In this document: positions 16,323-26,819 of the stretch, piece by piece
Layout: every line of letters begins with the position of its first letter
Numbering within the stretch: the first letter of the stretch is position 1
Assembly: GCF_030142075.1 (NCBI RefSeq)
Contig: NZ_CP126241.1
Coordinates: forward strand, 2,108,001-2,172,000
Direction: 5' to 3'
DNA from: Arthrobacter sp. zg-Y20
GTDB lineage: Bacteria; Actinomycetota; Actinomycetes; Actinomycetales; Micrococcaceae
Length of the DNA stretch: 64,000 bases
Translations under genes and position numbers: made by a program
The notes under the pieces: generated by a model
Seen by the model: only the letters and a program-made list of their open reading frames with translations
Told to the model about the DNA's origin: nothing
Databases searched by the model: none

Positions 16323-17926
16323 GCCTCTTCCTTCGCCTCCACCCGCACTGTTGTGGACAGCGGAATCTCTTTGATGAACAGGCACAGCACCAGGGCTGCC
16401 GCCACAATGGGCACGCTCAGCAGGAAGATGGGCGGCAGCGCGTGCCCAAACGCGGCGGCGATAAAGTCCTGCGCCGGTGCGGGCAGGCTGCGCAGCATGG
16501 CCGGGCTGAGCGAGTTGATGTCTCCGCCCGCGGCGGCCCCTGCCCCGGGCGGCGCCGCCGCCATTTCGTTGCCCAGCCGGTGGATGAAGATGGAGCCAAA
16601 CAGTGCAATGCCGAACGAGGCACCGATCTGCCGGAAATAGTTCGCCCCGGAGATCGCTGCCCCCATGTCCCTGCCCGGCACGCTGTTCTGCACAATCAGC
16701 ACCAGGTTCTGCATCAGCATCCCGATCCCCATGCCCATCACCAGCATCCCCAATGCCGTGAACCCGTACGGCGTCGTATCCGAGATCCGGGACAGCAGGA
16801 CCAGTCCGGCAATGATCACGGCACAGCCGGCCACCGGATAGACCTTGTACCGTCCCGTGCGCGAGATCAGCTGGCCGGTGCCGATGGAGGTGAGCAGCAG
16901 CCCGCCCATCATGGGCAGCATCATCAGGCCCGACTGGGTGGCGGTGGCGCGGTTGACCATCTGCAGGAAGGTCGGGAGGTAGGAAATGGTGGAAAACATC
17001 GCGATCCCGACGGAGATGCCCACCAGCACGGGGAGCAGGAAATTCCGGTTGCGGAACAGCCCCAGCGGAAGGATGGGTTCCGGGGCGCGGCGCTCCACCG
17101 GGATGAACGCCCCGGCCGCGGCCAGGGTCACGGCTGCCAGGGCAAGGATCTGCGGGCTGGACCAGGCATATGTGGTCCCGGCCCAGGTGGTCAGCATGAT
17201 CAGGGCAGCGCTGGCCAGCGCCAGCAGTCCCGCGCCGGCATAGTCCAGCTTCGGACGCCTGCCCTCGGGTTTGGGCAGGTGCAGTGAGGCGATCACGACG
17301 GCGAGCGCCAGCGCTCCGATGGGCAGGTTGATGTAGAACACCCACCGCCAGGACCAGGCATCGGTGATCCAGCCGCCCAGCAGCGGGCCACCCACGGAGG
17401 CCAGCCCGAACGCCGCCCCAATCAAGCCCATGTACTTGCCGCGTTCCCGGGGCGAGACCAGATCCCCCAGGATGGCCTGCGCCCCGATCATCAGCCCGCC
17501 GCCGCCGATACCCTGCAGGGCACGGAAAGCGATCAGCTGGCCCATGTTCTGGGACAGCCCGGACAAGACCGAACCGGCCAGGAAAACCGCTATGGCGAAA
17601 ACGAAGATGCTTTTGCGCCCGAACAGGTCTCCGAGCTTCCCGTAGATCGGCAGGCCGATGGTGGCGGCAAGGATGTACGCGGTCACCACCCAGGACAGAT
17701 GTTCCAGCCCGTTGAGGTCGCCCACGATGGTTGGCAGCGCAGTAGCCACAATGGTCTGGTCCAGCGCGGCCAGCAGCACCGAGAGCAGCAGGCCCGTGAG
17801 GACCAGGCCGAGGTTCCGTCCGGGCTCCACCTCCTCCTGGACGGCCTGCCCGCGGTGCCTGGGCACTGCGGGCACAGGACGGGGCGGTACTGCCGCGATC
17901 CGCGGCGTGAGGGCTCTGTGGGACAT
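16319..17926 (-). CDS. MFS multidrug exporter, DHA2 (14-helix) family
   Basis: A 535-residue transporter. [21 protein letters not shown] (helix 1, motif D1) and YGKLGDLFGRK (motif A, between helices 2 and 3) are diagnostic for EmrB/QacA-type proton-drug antiporters. Fourteen hydrophobic segments can be counted. ATG 17926 is chosen because AGGAG (17936-17940) stands nine bases ahead; the TTG at 17935 directly abuts that site. It lies 24 bp after a paralogue on the same strand and the two probably form one transcript. The substrates are unknown. The coding region ends convergent with the Pro/Gln-rich membrane protein. Confidence 0.88.
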   Translation of the reverse strand: MSHRALTPRIAAVPPRPVPAVPRHRGQAVQEEVEPGRNLGLVLTGLLLSVLLAALDQTIVATALPTIVGDLNGLEHLSWVVTAYILAATIGLPIYGKLGDLFGRKSIFVFAIAVFLAGSVLSGLSQNMGQLIAFRALQGIGGGGLMIGAQAILGDLVSPRERGKYMGLIGAAFGLASVGGPLLGGWITDAWSWRWVFYINLPIGALALAVVIASLHLPKPEGRRPKLDYAGAGLLALASAALIMLTTWAGTTYAWSSPQILALAAVTLAAAGAFIPVERRAPEPILPLGLFRNRNFLLPVLVGISVGIAMFSTISYLPTFLQMVNRATATQSGLMMLPMMGGLLLTSIGTGQLISRTGRYKVYPVAGCAVIIAGLVLLSRISDTTPYGFTALGMLVMGMGIGMLMQNLVLIVQNSVPGRDMGAAISGANYFRQIGASFGIALFGSIFIHRLGNEMAAAPPGAGAAAGGDINSLSPAMLRSLPAPAQDFIAAAFGHALPPIFLLSVPIVAAALVLCLFIKEIPLSTTVRVEAKEEA

Positions 17927-17950
17927 AGGGGGCAACTCCTGGTTGGCTTC

Positions 17951-19663
17951 TTATTCCACGTCCGCTTCCACACGGGCGGTTTTGGACAGCGGCTGCTGCA
18001 CAATGAAGAACGTCAAGATGAATGCCGCGGCCAGGAAGGGCACTCCCAGCAGGAAGATGGGCGGCAGCGCTTCACCGAAGGCGGACTTGATGAAGTCCTG
18101 GGCGGCGGCAGGAAGGGCTTTGATGGTTTCCGGGCTGATCGAGTTCGCTCCGCCGGACGCCGGATCCCCGGCTCCGCGAGGCGCCGAGGCCAGCTGGTCA
18201 TTGAGCCGCTGGATAAACAGCGACCCAAACACCGCAATACCCAGTGACGCGCCCAGCTGCCGGAAATAGTTGGCCGTGGACACCCCGGTGCCCATGTCCG
18301 TGGGCGGGACGCTGTTCTGCACAATCAGCACTGTGTTCTGCATCAGCGCTCCGATGCCCAGCCCCAGCACGAACATGCCCAAGGCAGTGAACCCGTACGG
18401 CGTCGTACTGGAAATCCGGGAGAGCAGCAGCAGTCCGAGAACCATGACAGCCGATCCGAGGATCGGGTAGATCTTGTACTTGCCGGTGCGGGAAATCAGC
18501 TGTCCGGTGCCGACGGAGGTGATCAGCAGGCCCGCCGTCATGGGCAGCATCATCAGCCCGGACATGGTCGGGGACGCGCCGTTGACAATCTGGAGGAAGG
18601 TGGGCAGATACGCGATGGACCCGAACATCGCCAGCCCCACGGCCAGCCCCACCAGCGTGCAGATCAGGAAGTTGCGGATGGAGAAGAGCCGCAGTGGCAG
18701 CATCGGCTCCTTCGCCCGCAGTTCCACAGGGATGAACACCGCGACGGCAGCCAGGAAAACCGCGCCCAGTGTCAGGATGGTCGGAGAAGTCCACGCGTAG
18801 TTGTTGCCGCCCCAGCTGGTCAACAGCACCAGAGCGGCGCTGCCGATGGCCAGCAGTCCCGCGCCGGCGTAGTCCAGGGCAATACCCTTGGCGCTGTTCC
18901 GCGGCAGGTGCAGCGCGCCGATGATGACGGCGAGCGCAATGACCCCGATGGGCAGGTTGATGTAGAACACCCACCGCCAGGACCAGGAGTCCGTCAGGTA
19001 TCCGCCCAGCAGCGGTCCGCTGACCGATGCGATGCCGAAGGCAGCCCCAATCAGGCCCATGTACTTGCCGCGCTCGCGGGCGGGCACAATGTCGCCGATG
19101 ATGGCCTGCGCACCGATGATCAGCCCGCCGCCGCCCACACCCTGGATGGCCCGGTAGGTGATCAGTTCGGCCATGCTGTGCGACTGCCCGGACAGCGCTG
19201 AGCCCGCCAGGAAAACCACAATGGCGAAAATGAAAATGTTCTTGCGTCCCAGCAGGTCACCGAGCTTGCCGTAGATGGGCAGCCCGATGGTGGAGGTCAG
19301 CAGGTAAGCGGTGATCACCCAGGACAGGTGGTCCAGCCCGTGCAGGTCACCCACAATGGTGGGCAGTGCCGTGGAAACGATGGTCTGGTCCAGGGCAGCG
19401 AGCAGCACCGCGAGCATCAGGCCCGTGAAAATGACGGCAATGCGGCGCCCGGAATGTTCAGGGGACGGCTGCCGGCCGGAGTGCGGGTCCGGGGCGCCCG
19501 CGCCTGCGGCCGTTGCGCCGCCCGGGTCCGTTTCCGGGCGGGCCAGCGTCGCACCGGAGTGGGCCGCCAGCGACACGGTACTGACGGGGGCACCCATGGC
19601 GCCGGTCATCCCGGCGGCGGGACGGGCTGCTCTTGTGCCACGGGCGGTGAATTGCTCTGCCAT
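17951..19663 (-). CDS. MFS multidrug exporter, DHA2 family (paralogue of the next gene)
   Basis: A 570-residue transporter with the same motifs as its downstream neighbour ([30 protein letters not shown]) and near-identical stretches such as [16 protein letters not shown]. The pair therefore looks like a tandem duplication. The N-terminal 75 residues are a variable Ala/Gly/Pro-rich cytoplasmic extension. ATG 19663 is chosen: AAGGAG lies six bases upstream, while the ATG two codons earlier touches that site. A DUF2087 regulator gene ends 159 bp upstream on the same strand. Efflux of toxic organic cations or antibiotics is expected. Confidence 0.88.
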   Translation of the reverse strand: MAEQFTARGTRAARPAAGMTGAMGAPVSTVSLAAHSGATLARPETDPGGATAAGAGAPDPHSGRQPSPEHSGRRIAVIFTGLMLAVLLAALDQTIVSTALPTIVGDLHGLDHLSWVITAYLLTSTIGLPIYGKLGDLLGRKNIFIFAIVVFLAGSALSGQSHSMAELITYRAIQGVGGGGLIIGAQAIIGDIVPARERGKYMGLIGAAFGIASVSGPLLGGYLTDSWSWRWVFYINLPIGVIALAVIIGALHLPRNSAKGIALDYAGAGLLAIGSAALVLLTSWGGNNYAWTSPTILTLGAVFLAAVAVFIPVELRAKEPMLPLRLFSIRNFLICTLVGLAVGLAMFGSIAYLPTFLQIVNGASPTMSGLMMLPMTAGLLITSVGTGQLISRTGKYKIYPILGSAVMVLGLLLLSRISSTTPYGFTALGMFVLGLGIGALMQNTVLIVQNSVPPTDMGTGVSTANYFRQLGASLGIAVFGSLFIQRLNDQLASAPRGAGDPASGGANSISPETIKALPAAAQDFIKSAFGEALPPIFLLGVPFLAAAFILTFFIVQQPLSKTARVEADVE

Positions 19664-19821
19664 GCGCATCTCCTTGGAAGTTTCCGCCGAGTGATGGCAG
19701 TCCAGGTGCACTTCCCATTCGACGCCCGCCCTGCCCGCCAAGTCAACGGTCGGCGGCGGCCTCCTATGCCCCCTGTACCGCTGTCCCGGCGACTGCACCT
19801 GTCCAGGTGCGGGCGGGAGAG

Positions 19822-20394
19822 TCAGGCAAATTCCATTCCTTCTGCCGGGCGGGGCCGGGTGAGCCAGTACTGGGTACCGGCCGGATCCCGGGCAACAATG
19901 CCCTCGTCGATGAGGTAGCGGCGGATAGCGGCGGGGTCGGAGGTGTAGGCGGCCAGGCGGTGTGTCAGGTCCTTCTCGGTAAGGACCGGCTGGAGCCCCG
20001 GCTCCGGCGGCACCGCGTGTTCGAAGACTTCGCCGGCAATCAACTGCAGCAGCTCGAGCCGGTCTGCCCGTTTGCGCGGGAAGGCCTCGATCCGGCCCCG
20101 GACCAGGAACCGGCGGGCCGAGGACTCCGGCGGCCGCACACCGGCTGCCAGCAGGTCCCGGAACACTGACGGTGCGGGTTTGGTCCGGTTTCCGTCCACC
20201 TGCAGCAGGCCTGCCTGCTGCAGCACCGCCAGCGACTTGGCTTCGTCCGCAGCGAGGTCCGCGAGGTCCAGCGGGGCGCCGTCGTCGGCTGCGAGGACGG
20301 CGCGCGCATACAAGCGCAGGCGGCGCGGGTCAGCCAGCGCGGCGGCCACGGGACGCCAGCGGTTGTCACCGGGTGCCGGAGTTGGCCGGCTCAC
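19822..20394 (-). CDS. DUF2087 protein with winged-helix-like N-terminus, probable regulator
   Basis: A 190-residue protein. The N-terminal half ([22 protein letters not shown], then [23 protein letters not shown]) resembles an ArsR-like winged helix, and the C-terminal half ([20 protein letters not shown], then [26 protein letters not shown]) matches DUF2087. Such fusions are annotated as transcription regulators. The start is GTG 20394 inside ACGCGTGAGCC, with no clear ribosome site. It lies upstream of the two exporter genes on the same strand and might control them, which is inference. Confidence 0.7.
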   Translation of the reverse strand: MSRPTPAPGDNRWRPVAAALADPRRLRLYARAVLAADDGAPLDLADLAADEAKSLAVLQQAGLLQVDGNRTKPAPSVFRDLLAAGVRPPESSARRFLVRGRIEAFPRKRADRLELLQLIAGEVFEHAVPPEPGLQPVLTEKDLTHRLAAYTSDPAAIRRYLIDEGIVARDPAGTQYWLTRPRPAEGMEFA

Positions 20395-20457
20395 GCGTTT
20401 GCCACGGTCGAGGTCATGCGGCCCAACCTACCGGATGTGTGCCGCGGACGGCGGCAC

Positions 20458-20796
20458 CTAGCTGTTGCTGAAGGCGTCCAGCTTGCGCTGGGTTTCCGTT
20501 TGGTGCCGGACCTTGAGTTCGTAGTCGATGAAGGCTTCGATCATTGCCTTGTAGGTCCGTTCCACCACGTTGCAGTCGCTGTCCTGCTCCTCGGCGGCGT
20601 GCCGGACGTGGGCAATTACTTCTTCCATGCGCTTGGGTGAGCGGACGGCGGCGTCGCTGTCCTTCAGTCCCCCGGCGAGGCGTACCAGCCGCTCCCGGCG
20701 CCAGATCAGCGCAACGATTTCCTCGTCGATCTCGTCGATTGCTGCCCGGACATCGTCAAGCTGTCCCGAAACGGATTTCTGCTCAGCTGCTTCCAT
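20458..20796 (-). CDS. Chorismate mutase (AroQ class)
   Basis: A 112-residue all-helical protein: QLDDVRAAIDEIDEEIVALIWRR, then LAGGLKDSDAAVRSPKRMEEVI, then a third helix ending YELKVRHQTE. Arg, Asp, Lys and Arg/Glu positions match the AroQ active site, where chorismate becomes prephenate for Phe and Tyr synthesis. ATG 20796 gives the normal length; an upstream ATG adds 29 residues that do not look like the family. There is no signal peptide, so it is the cytosolic type. It is a single gene, 63 bp before the DUF2087 gene on the same strand. Confidence 0.85.
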   Translation of the reverse strand: MEAAEQKSVSGQLDDVRAAIDEIDEEIVALIWRRERLVRLAGGLKDSDAAVRSPKRMEEVIAHVRHAAEEQDSDCNVVERTYKAMIEAFIDYELKVRHQTETQRKLDAFSNS

Positions 20797-20912
20797 GCTT
20801 AAAGAATATCCAGCACCGGGACAACCGGTGTGCAATTGCCGCTGCGCGGCGGGCCCGGCACTGATTCGCGCCATAATCGGCATTCTTGACCTCTGGATGG
20901 GAGGATCAAGAC

Positions 20913-21455
20913 GTGAACCCCCATGTATCCGTGGTGACCGTAGGCGTACGGGACCTCGAAGTGACTTACGCGTTCTATGTGTCCCGGCTGGGCTGGACTC
21001 CGCTGCAGTATGTTCCGGAAGAGGTGCTGTTTTTCCAGGTCAACCACGGCCTGGTGCTCTCCTTCTTCCGTGCCGACCACCTCGCGGCCGAAGCCGGGCC
21101 AATGGGTGACATCCGTGAGGCGCCCTTCACCCTGGGCCATAACCTGGACTCTCCCGCGGAAGTGGACGCGGTGCTGCACCAGGCCGCAGCTGCCGGCGGG
21201 ACAATCACCGCCCCGGGTACGCAGATGAGCTGGGGCGGGTATTCCGGTTACTTCACCGACCCCGACGGCGTGCGCTGGGAGGCCTGCCACAACCCCGGGC
21301 TATCCGTGGACGACGACGGCCGGGTCACCTTGGTGACCCAGAATCCTGCGGTCCTGGACCGGGAAACCCTCGATCCCGCCGGACCGGACCCGGACCCGGA
21401 GGCGGCGGTCGAGGCTGCCTTGGAGGCGTCCGCAGCGAACGGGCCGCGGGGCTAG
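20913..21455 (+). CDS. VOC-superfamily (glyoxalase/bleomycin-resistance-like) protein
   Basis: A 180-residue protein with one clear VOC module: VTVGVRDLEVTYAFYVSRLGW at the start and GYSGYFTDPDGVRWEACHNPG at residues 108-128, where His and Glu side chains usually bind metal. The GTG start at 20913 is supported by GGGAGG eight bases upstream. The C-terminal tail is acidic and Ala-rich. The substrate is unknown. Its stop codon overlaps the stop of the convergent SRAP gene by four bases. Confidence 0.8.
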   Translation: MNPHVSVVTVGVRDLEVTYAFYVSRLGWTPLQYVPEEVLFFQVNHGLVLSFFRADHLAAEAGPMGDIREAPFTLGHNLDSPAEVDAVLHQAAAAGGTITAPGTQMSWGGYSGYFTDPDGVRWEACHNPGLSVDDDGRVTLVTQNPAVLDRETLDPAGPDPDPEAAVEAALEASAANGPRG

Positions 21456-22228
21456 AAGAGTACGTCCTCGCGTGCCGCGGCCGGGTCCGGCTGCAGTAGG
21501 TACGCGCCGTCGTTGCGGACATTCCCCACCCCGTGGTGTGCCTTGCGCAGGTGCCAGTCCGACGCCGCCGCATACGCCTGCCCGGTTGCCGCAGCCAGCA
21601 GCGCGGCGGTGTCCGTCCCGGCGAGCGCTGCAGAGTCGAGCCAGGCGGTCATTGCCTCCGGAGACAGGGGCAGCGGCAGCCGGTCATGCAGGCCCGCGAG
21701 TTCCCGCAGCACCGGTTCGGCACTGTCCGCCGGCGGTGAGGCGACGGTCAGGATGGAGGTCGAGAGCAGCCACCTGTCCGGGTCCCCCGGGTCCTTCGCC
21801 GGATCCCGCCACCATTCATAGAGCCCGGCGAAATAAATGGGCCGGCCGTCGGTCCGGGAAACGTAAAACGGCTGCCGGACCTTGCCGGGACCGGCCATCC
21901 ACTCGTAGTAGCCGTCCACGGGAACGGCGCAGCGCCGGGCGGCGACGGCGTCACGGAACGTCGGCTTCTCCAGCACCGTTTCGCTGCGCGCGTTGAACGC
22001 CCGCACCCCCACCGAGGCATCCTTCGCCCAGCCCGGCACCAGGCCCCACCGGGCCACGTGCACCTGCCGGGCCCGCCGCCCGTCCACCAGGCGTTCGAGC
22101 ACTACCGGGACGTCCGACGTCGGCGCCACGTTCCAGGAGGCGCGCAGCTCAAGGTTGGCATCCGCCTCTGCTTCTGCTTCGGCCACCAGGTCCGCAGCGG
22201 CCCGGGCCATCACGTATCGTCCGCACAT
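21452..22228 (-). CDS. SOS response-associated peptidase (SRAP/HMCES-like), copy 1
   Basis: A 258-residue SRAP protein. ATG 22228 gives the mandatory MCGRY start: Cys2 becomes the N-terminus and forms the thiazolidine link to abasic sites in single-stranded DNA. Further family residues are visible: FNARSE, GYYEW and LHDRLP (active-site Asn, Glu and His). It protects abasic sites at stalled forks. A second copy lies at 44876-45580. In contrast to that copy, no LexA-like box is seen in the 108 bp before this gene, which it shares with the divergent mycoredoxin gene. Confidence 0.9.
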   Translation of the reverse strand: MCGRYVMARAAADLVAEAEAEADANLELRASWNVAPTSDVPVVLERLVDGRRARQVHVARWGLVPGWAKDASVGVRAFNARSETVLEKPTFRDAVAARRCAVPVDGYYEWMAGPGKVRQPFYVSRTDGRPIYFAGLYEWWRDPAKDPGDPDRWLLSTSILTVASPPADSAEPVLRELAGLHDRLPLPLSPEAMTAWLDSAALAGTDTAALLAAATGQAYAAASDWHLRKAHHGVGNVRNDGAYLLQPDPAAAREDVLF

Positions 22229-22336
22229 GCTTCCAGTGTGCCAGCGGGAATGCCGCCGGCCGGAATAGTGTTGACGCCCCTGACTACTGTTAAAGACAGG
22301 CAACCAGTTAAATCGATCGACAAAAGGAGCACCGCC

Positions 22337-22609
22337 GTGGCCGCCACAGCCGAAGCCTTCACCCCGGAAACCGGGACCATCACCATGTTCTCCACCAGCT
22401 GGTGCGGCTACTGCCGCCGGCTGAAGTCGCAGCTGGACCGCGAGGGCATCGGCTACACCGAGGTCAACATTGAAGACGTGGAAGGCACCGCGGACCTGGT
22501 TGAGGCGCTGAACGGCGGCAACCAGACGGTTCCCACCGTGATCTTCCCGGACGGCTCCTCCGCCACCAACCCCTCCGCTTCCGAGGTCAAGTCCCGGCTC
22601 GGACTCTAG
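22337..22609 (+). CDS. mrx1: Mycoredoxin (glutaredoxin-like)
   Basis: A 90-residue thioredoxin-fold protein with the redox motif CGYC at residues 23-26 (TSWCGYCRRLKSQL), the cis-proline segment QTVPTVIF and GGSS/TNPSASEV-type C-terminus. The CGYC motif and length match mycobacterial mycoredoxin-1, which reduces mycothiol mixed disulfides on proteins. The start is GTG 22337 with AAAAGGAG seven bases upstream; longer in-frame extensions lack a ribosome site. It is divergent from SRAP and convergent with the MMPL gene (four-base overlap). The nearby mycothiol-dependent dehydrogenase agrees with a mycothiol-using organism. Confidence 0.9.
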   Translation: MAATAEAFTPETGTITMFSTSWCGYCRRLKSQLDREGIGYTEVNIEDVEGTADLVEALNGGNQTVPTVIFPDGSSATNPSASEVKSRLGL

Positions 22610-24831
22610 CGCCGCGCCTCCGCGGCTGGCCCGGATCTCCGGGCCAGCCGCGAGGGCCACCAGATCCGGTCTCCGATGTCGTAGGACAGCGCCGGGACCA
22701 GCAGCGAGCGCACTACCAAGGTGTCCAGCAGCACGCCAAAGGCGACAATGAAGGCCAGCTGCGCCAGGAAGAGCACCGGGATAACGCCCAGGGCGGCGAA
22801 CGTTGCCGCCAGCACAATGCCCGCACTGGTAATGACGCTGCCGGTGATCATGAGCCCGCGGACCACTCCCTCCCGCGTGCCGTGCCCAATGCTTTCCTCA
22901 CGCACCCGGGTCATCAGGAAGATGTTGTAGTCCACACCCAGGGCCACCAGGAAAATAAAGCCGAACAGCGGGACGGCCGGATCCGCGCCCGGGAAGCGGA
23001 ACACATGGTTGAAGACCAGGGCGGAAACGCCCATGGTGGCCCCGAAGGACAGCAGCACCGTCAGGATCAGCAGGAACGGGGCCAGCAGAGCCCGCAGCAG
23101 CAGCATCAGCAGGAACAGGATCACCACCAGCACTACCGGGATGATGAGGTCCCGGTCATGGGCGGCTGCAGCATTGGTGTCGATGGTCGTAGCCGTTACC
23201 CCGCCGATCAGCACGTCCCCGATCCCGGCCACATTCCCGCGCATGGCGCTGACCGTCTGTTCGGCGGCGTCCGATTCGGCTGCCTCCTTGAGCGTGGCCT
23301 CCAGCAGCACTTTTCCCTCCACCACCTTCGGCGCACCCGAGGTTCCGGGCACCGTTGAGGCCTGCACGCCGTCGGCCGTCACCGGCAGCGTTCCCTCCGG
23401 TGTGCCGGTTGCATCCACCACCAGCGCGTCAACACCGGGAGTGGACAGAACCGCCCGGGCAACGGTGTCCAGTTCACTTTCCGGGGCCACAATCAGCGCC
23501 GGACTGCCGGAACCGGAGGGGAAATGCTCCCCCAAAACCTGCTGCCCCTCCTTGGCGGAAGTCTCCCCCAGCACAAAGTCGCTTTGCGGCACTCCGGAGG
23601 CGCGCAGCTGCAGCAGGCCCGCGCACGCCACCAGCAGCACGACGGCGGGAACCACCCACAGCCGGCGCGGGTGCGCCTTGATACTCCTTGCCACCCGGGG
23701 CCAGAACCCCTTGCCTGCGTTGCCGTCCCGGTCCGGATGCGGGGAGCCGAAGGCGGGCCGGCGCGGCCAGAACGCCGCCCGGCCGGTCAGCATCAACAGC
23801 GCCGGCAGCAGCGTCATCGCGGCCAGGAAAGAGAATCCGATGCCAATGGCTGCCACCGGACCCAGCGCCTTGTTGGAATTGAGGTCGCTGAGCAACAGGC
23901 ACAGCAGCCCGGCCACCACGGTGGCGGCGGAGGCAAGCACCGGCTCGATCGTTCCCTTGAGGGCTGCCTTGGTGGCATCCCAGCGCCCCTCGTGGTCCCG
24001 CAGGGATTCCCGGTACCGGGAAACATAGAGCAGCGAATAATCGGTTGCTGCGCCGATGCCCAGGATGAACAGGATCCCCTGCACCTGGCCGTTCAGTGTC
24101 AGCGCTCCGGCCTTGGCCAGGTAAAAGACCACCAGGATGGCCGCCGACAGGGCGAGGATGGACGTCAGGAGCACCAGGAACGGCAGCAGCGGTGACCGGT
24201 AGACCACCACCAGGATCACCAGCACGGCCAGTGCCGCCACCAGGACCAGTGAGGTGTCGATGCCGCCGAAGGCTTCAGTGATGTCCGCCAGCTGTCCGGC
24301 CGGGCCGGTGACGTAGCTGTCCAGGCCCGAGGGGATGCCGTCGCCGGCAACGCCGCCCAGATCCTCCACCGTGGTCGCGGCGGCATCATTGTCCTGCACC
24401 GGCACAAAGATTTCCGCCGCCTTGCCGTCAGTGGAGAACTGCGGCGGGGATACCTGTCCCGCCACGCCGCTGACCCCCGAAAGTGCGGAGGCCCGTCCGG
24501 TGACGAAGGTCCGGTCCGCTTCGGTCAGCCCGTCATTGTTCACATAAACGACGACGGCGGGAATGGCATCGCTGTCCGTGAACTTCTCCTGCAGCGCGGC
24601 CACCTGCGTGGATGCCGAGCTGGCGGGCAGATACGAGGTCTGGTTGTTGTCCGCCACTTCGCTGATTTTGCCGAAGTACGGGCCGCCAATCCCGCCCACC
24701 GCCAGCCAGGCCAGCACCAGCAGCACCGGCAGCAGGAAGATGAGCCGGCCGGTCCGGCGCCCCGTCCCGGAACGCTTCTTCGGACCTTCGGGGGACGCGG
24801 GTACGCTGCTGCCGGACGCTGAGGCGTTCAT
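22606..24831 (-). CDS. MMPL/RND-family exporter
   Basis: A 741-residue membrane protein with the two-fold RND layout: one helix, a large extracytoplasmic domain (about 50-190), five helices, a second loop domain (about 395-560) and five final helices. GAATDYSLLYVSRYRE and LGVDYNIFLMTRVREE are the paired Asp-Tyr motifs of MMPL proteins, where the Asp/Tyr relay protons. It probably exports a lipid or hydrophobic compound. ATG 24831 is preceded by AAGGAC; a run of eight G/C bases (24843-24850) lies just upstream. Much longer in-frame extensions run through the unrelated dehydrogenase region and are not real. There is no regulator or lipid gene beside it to suggest the substrate. Confidence 0.88.
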   Translation of the reverse strand: MNASASGSSVPASPEGPKKRSGTGRRTGRLIFLLPVLLVLAWLAVGGIGGPYFGKISEVADNNQTSYLPASSASTQVAALQEKFTDSDAIPAVVVYVNNDGLTEADRTFVTGRASALSGVSGVAGQVSPPQFSTDGKAAEIFVPVQDNDAAATTVEDLGGVAGDGIPSGLDSYVTGPAGQLADITEAFGGIDTSLVLVAALAVLVILVVVYRSPLLPFLVLLTSILALSAAILVVFYLAKAGALTLNGQVQGILFILGIGAATDYSLLYVSRYRESLRDHEGRWDATKAALKGTIEPVLASAATVVAGLLCLLLSDLNSNKALGPVAAIGIGFSFLAAMTLLPALLMLTGRAAFWPRRPAFGSPHPDRDGNAGKGFWPRVARSIKAHPRRLWVVPAVVLLVACAGLLQLRASGVPQSDFVLGETSAKEGQQVLGEHFPSGSGSPALIVAPESELDTVARAVLSTPGVDALVVDATGTPEGTLPVTADGVQASTVPGTSGAPKVVEGKVLLEATLKEAAESDAAEQTVSAMRGNVAGIGDVLIGGVTATTIDTNAAAAHDRDLIIPVVLVVILFLLMLLLRALLAPFLLILTVLLSFGATMGVSALVFNHVFRFPGADPAVPLFGFIFLVALGVDYNIFLMTRVREESIGHGTREGVVRGLMITGSVITSAGIVLAATFAALGVIPVLFLAQLAFIVAFGVLLDTLVVRSLLVPALSYDIGDRIWWPSRLARRSGPAAEARR

Positions 24832-25065
24832 GGGCCGTCCTTGGGGGGGGTAGGCGGTTCCGCCGGCGCGATGCCGCGCTCGCTGCGGACCTTTTCCGCC
24901 TCCCATCGTAGGGCGGGATCGGCGCCGGCGGCAGGCCCAGGCACGGTTGCGCCGGAAGCGGAAGGGTAATTCCCGGCTTCGCTCCCGGCCGAAACGCTTC
25001 ATAGGATGGAAGGCGGGACGCCGGACATCGGCGCCCCGCCCGAACATCGCAGGAGGCAGCACCCC

Positions 25066-26151
25066 ATGGTCCATAAGGTTCAGGCCGTAGTCGTCAAGGA
25101 AAAGAACGCACCCGTTTCGCTGGAAACCATCCTGGTTCCGGATCCGGGGCCCGGAGAGGCCCTGGTGGACATCCTCACGTGCGGCGTCTGCCACACCGAC
25201 CTGCATTACAAGCAGGGCGCCATCAATGATGACTATCCGTTCCTGCTCGGCCACGAAGCCACCGGCGTGGTCTCCGCCGTCGGCCCCGGCGTCACCGAAG
25301 TGGCTCCCGGCGACCGCGTGGTGCTGAACTGGCGCGCGGTGTGCGGCGAATGCCGTGCCTGCCGCAAGGGCGAGCCGCAGTACTGCTTCAACACCGCCAA
25401 CGCCACCCAGAAGATGACCCTTGAGGACGGCACCGAACTGACGCCGGCCCTGGGCATCGGCGCATTCGCCGAAAAGACGCTCGTGGCTGCCGGCCAGTGC
25501 ACCAAGGTGGACGACGACGTCGATCCCGCCGCAGTGGGCCTGCTCGGCTGCGGCGTGATGGCCGGCATCGGTGCAGCCATTAACACCGGCGCCGTGCAGC
25601 GCGGCGAATCCGTCGCCGTGATCGGCTGCGGCGGCGTGGGCATTGCCGCTGTTGCCGGCGCCAAGCTGGCCGGCGCCACCACCATCATCGCGGTGGACAT
25701 CGACTCCGCCAAGATCGAGCTGGCCAAGGCCCAGGGTGCCACCCACGGGATCAACTCCAAGGAGCAGGACCCGGTCGAGGCTATCCGCGCCCTCACCGGC
25801 GGCTTCGGTGCCGACGTCGTGATTGACGCCGTGGGCCGCCCGGAAACCTATCGGCAGGCCTTCTACTCCCGCGACCTCGCCGGCCGGGTAGTGCTGGTGG
25901 GCGTACCGAACCCGGATATGAAGATCGAACTGCCGCTGGCTGACGTCTTCGGCCACGGCGGGTCCCTGAAGTCCTCCTGGTACGGCGACTGCCTGCCGTC
26001 CCGGGACTTCCCCATGCTGGTGGAGCAGTACAAGCTCGGCCGGCTGGACCTGGATGCGTTCGTCACCGAGCGCATCGGCCTGGGCGACATCGAAGAAGCC
26101 TTCACCAAGATGCACGACGGCAAGGTCCTGCGCTCGGTGGTGGAACTGTGA
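25066..26151 (+). CDS. mscR: S-(hydroxymethyl)mycothiol dehydrogenase (mycothiol-dependent formaldehyde dehydrogenase)
   Basis: A 361-residue zinc-dependent medium-chain dehydrogenase. Catalytic zinc ligands are in TCGVCHTD and GHEATG; the structural zinc site is [15 protein letters not shown]; the NAD site is [13 protein letters not shown]. Segments such as [21 protein letters not shown] and [14 protein letters not shown] are characteristic of the mycothiol enzyme, which oxidises the formaldehyde adduct of mycothiol to S-formylmycothiol. ATG 25066 has AGGAGG nine bases upstream. A metallo-beta-lactamase-fold hydrolase follows with a four-base overlap and likely completes the pathway. Confidence 0.92.
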   Translation: MVHKVQAVVVKEKNAPVSLETILVPDPGPGEALVDILTCGVCHTDLHYKQGAINDDYPFLLGHEATGVVSAVGPGVTEVAPGDRVVLNWRAVCGECRACRKGEPQYCFNTANATQKMTLEDGTELTPALGIGAFAEKTLVAAGQCTKVDDDVDPAAVGLLGCGVMAGIGAAINTGAVQRGESVAVIGCGGVGIAAVAGAKLAGATTIIAVDIDSAKIELAKAQGATHGINSKEQDPVEAIRALTGGFGADVVIDAVGRPETYRQAFYSRDLAGRVVLVGVPNPDMKIELPLADVFGHGGSLKSSWYGDCLPSRDFPMLVEQYKLGRLDLDAFVTERIGLGDIEEAFTKMHDGKVLRSVVEL

Positions 26152-26792
26152 CGTTCCGCATCGACAACGTCGTCACCTCGGGGACCTTCTCGCTGGACGG
26201 CGGCACCTGGGACGTGGATAACAACGTCTGGATTATCGGGGACGACGCCGAAGTGATCGTGATCGACCCCGCGCACAACATCGACGCCGTTGCCGAGGCC
26301 GTCGGGGACCGCGAAGTCATGGCCATCCTGCTCACGCACGGCCACGATGACCACATCCGCGCCGTCGAGCAGGCCCGGGACCGTTTCAGCGCCCCCGTGT
26401 TCCTGCACGCGGCAGACCGGATGCTCTGGGACGCAGTGTTCCCGGACGAGGGACCGGACGACGAGATTGAGGACGGGGACACCTTCGAGGTGGCAGGCCA
26501 CACCCTGCGCGCCCTGCACACACCGGGGCACTCCCCCGGGTCGGTGTGCTTCTCGCTGGCTGCCGGTGAAGATGTTCCCGAACCGGTGGTGTTCAGCGGG
26601 GACACGCTCTTCAACGGAGGGCCCGGTGCCACCGGCCGCTCCTACAGCGATTTCCCCACCATCGTCGAGTCCATCAAGGAACGCCTGCTGACCCTGCCGG
26701 CCGAAACCAAGGTGCTGACCGGGCACGGGGACGCAACGTCCATCGCCGCCGAAGGCCCGCACCTGGACGAGTGGATCGCCCGGGGGCACTAA
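26148..26792 (+). CDS. Metallo-beta-lactamase-fold hydrolase, partner of MscR
   Basis: A 214-residue protein with the metal-binding LTHGHDDH (residues ~62-69), FSGDTLF and a final GHGDATS, as in glyoxalase II-like hydrolases. The GTG start overlaps the mscR stop (GTGA), so translation is coupled. The same gene pair is found in mycobacteria. By analogy with S-formylglutathione hydrolase in glutathione users, this protein is a good candidate to split S-formylmycothiol to formate and mycothiol; that activity is inferred. A strong terminator follows. Confidence 0.87.
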   Translation: MTFRIDNVVTSGTFSLDGGTWDVDNNVWIIGDDAEVIVIDPAHNIDAVAEAVGDREVMAILLTHGHDDHIRAVEQARDRFSAPVFLHAADRMLWDAVFPDEGPDDEIEDGDTFEVAGHTLRALHTPGHSPGSVCFSLAAGEDVPEPVVFSGDTLFNGGPGATGRSYSDFPTIVESIKERLLTLPAETKVLTGHGDATSIAAEGPHLDEWIARGH

Positions 26793-26819
26793 GCCCCTCA
26801 GCAGACCCCTGCACCAAGG

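Noticed and set aside
24832-26115. 428-residue N-terminal extension of the MMPL gene
   Set aside because: Antisense to mscR; the family start and a ribosome site are at 24831.
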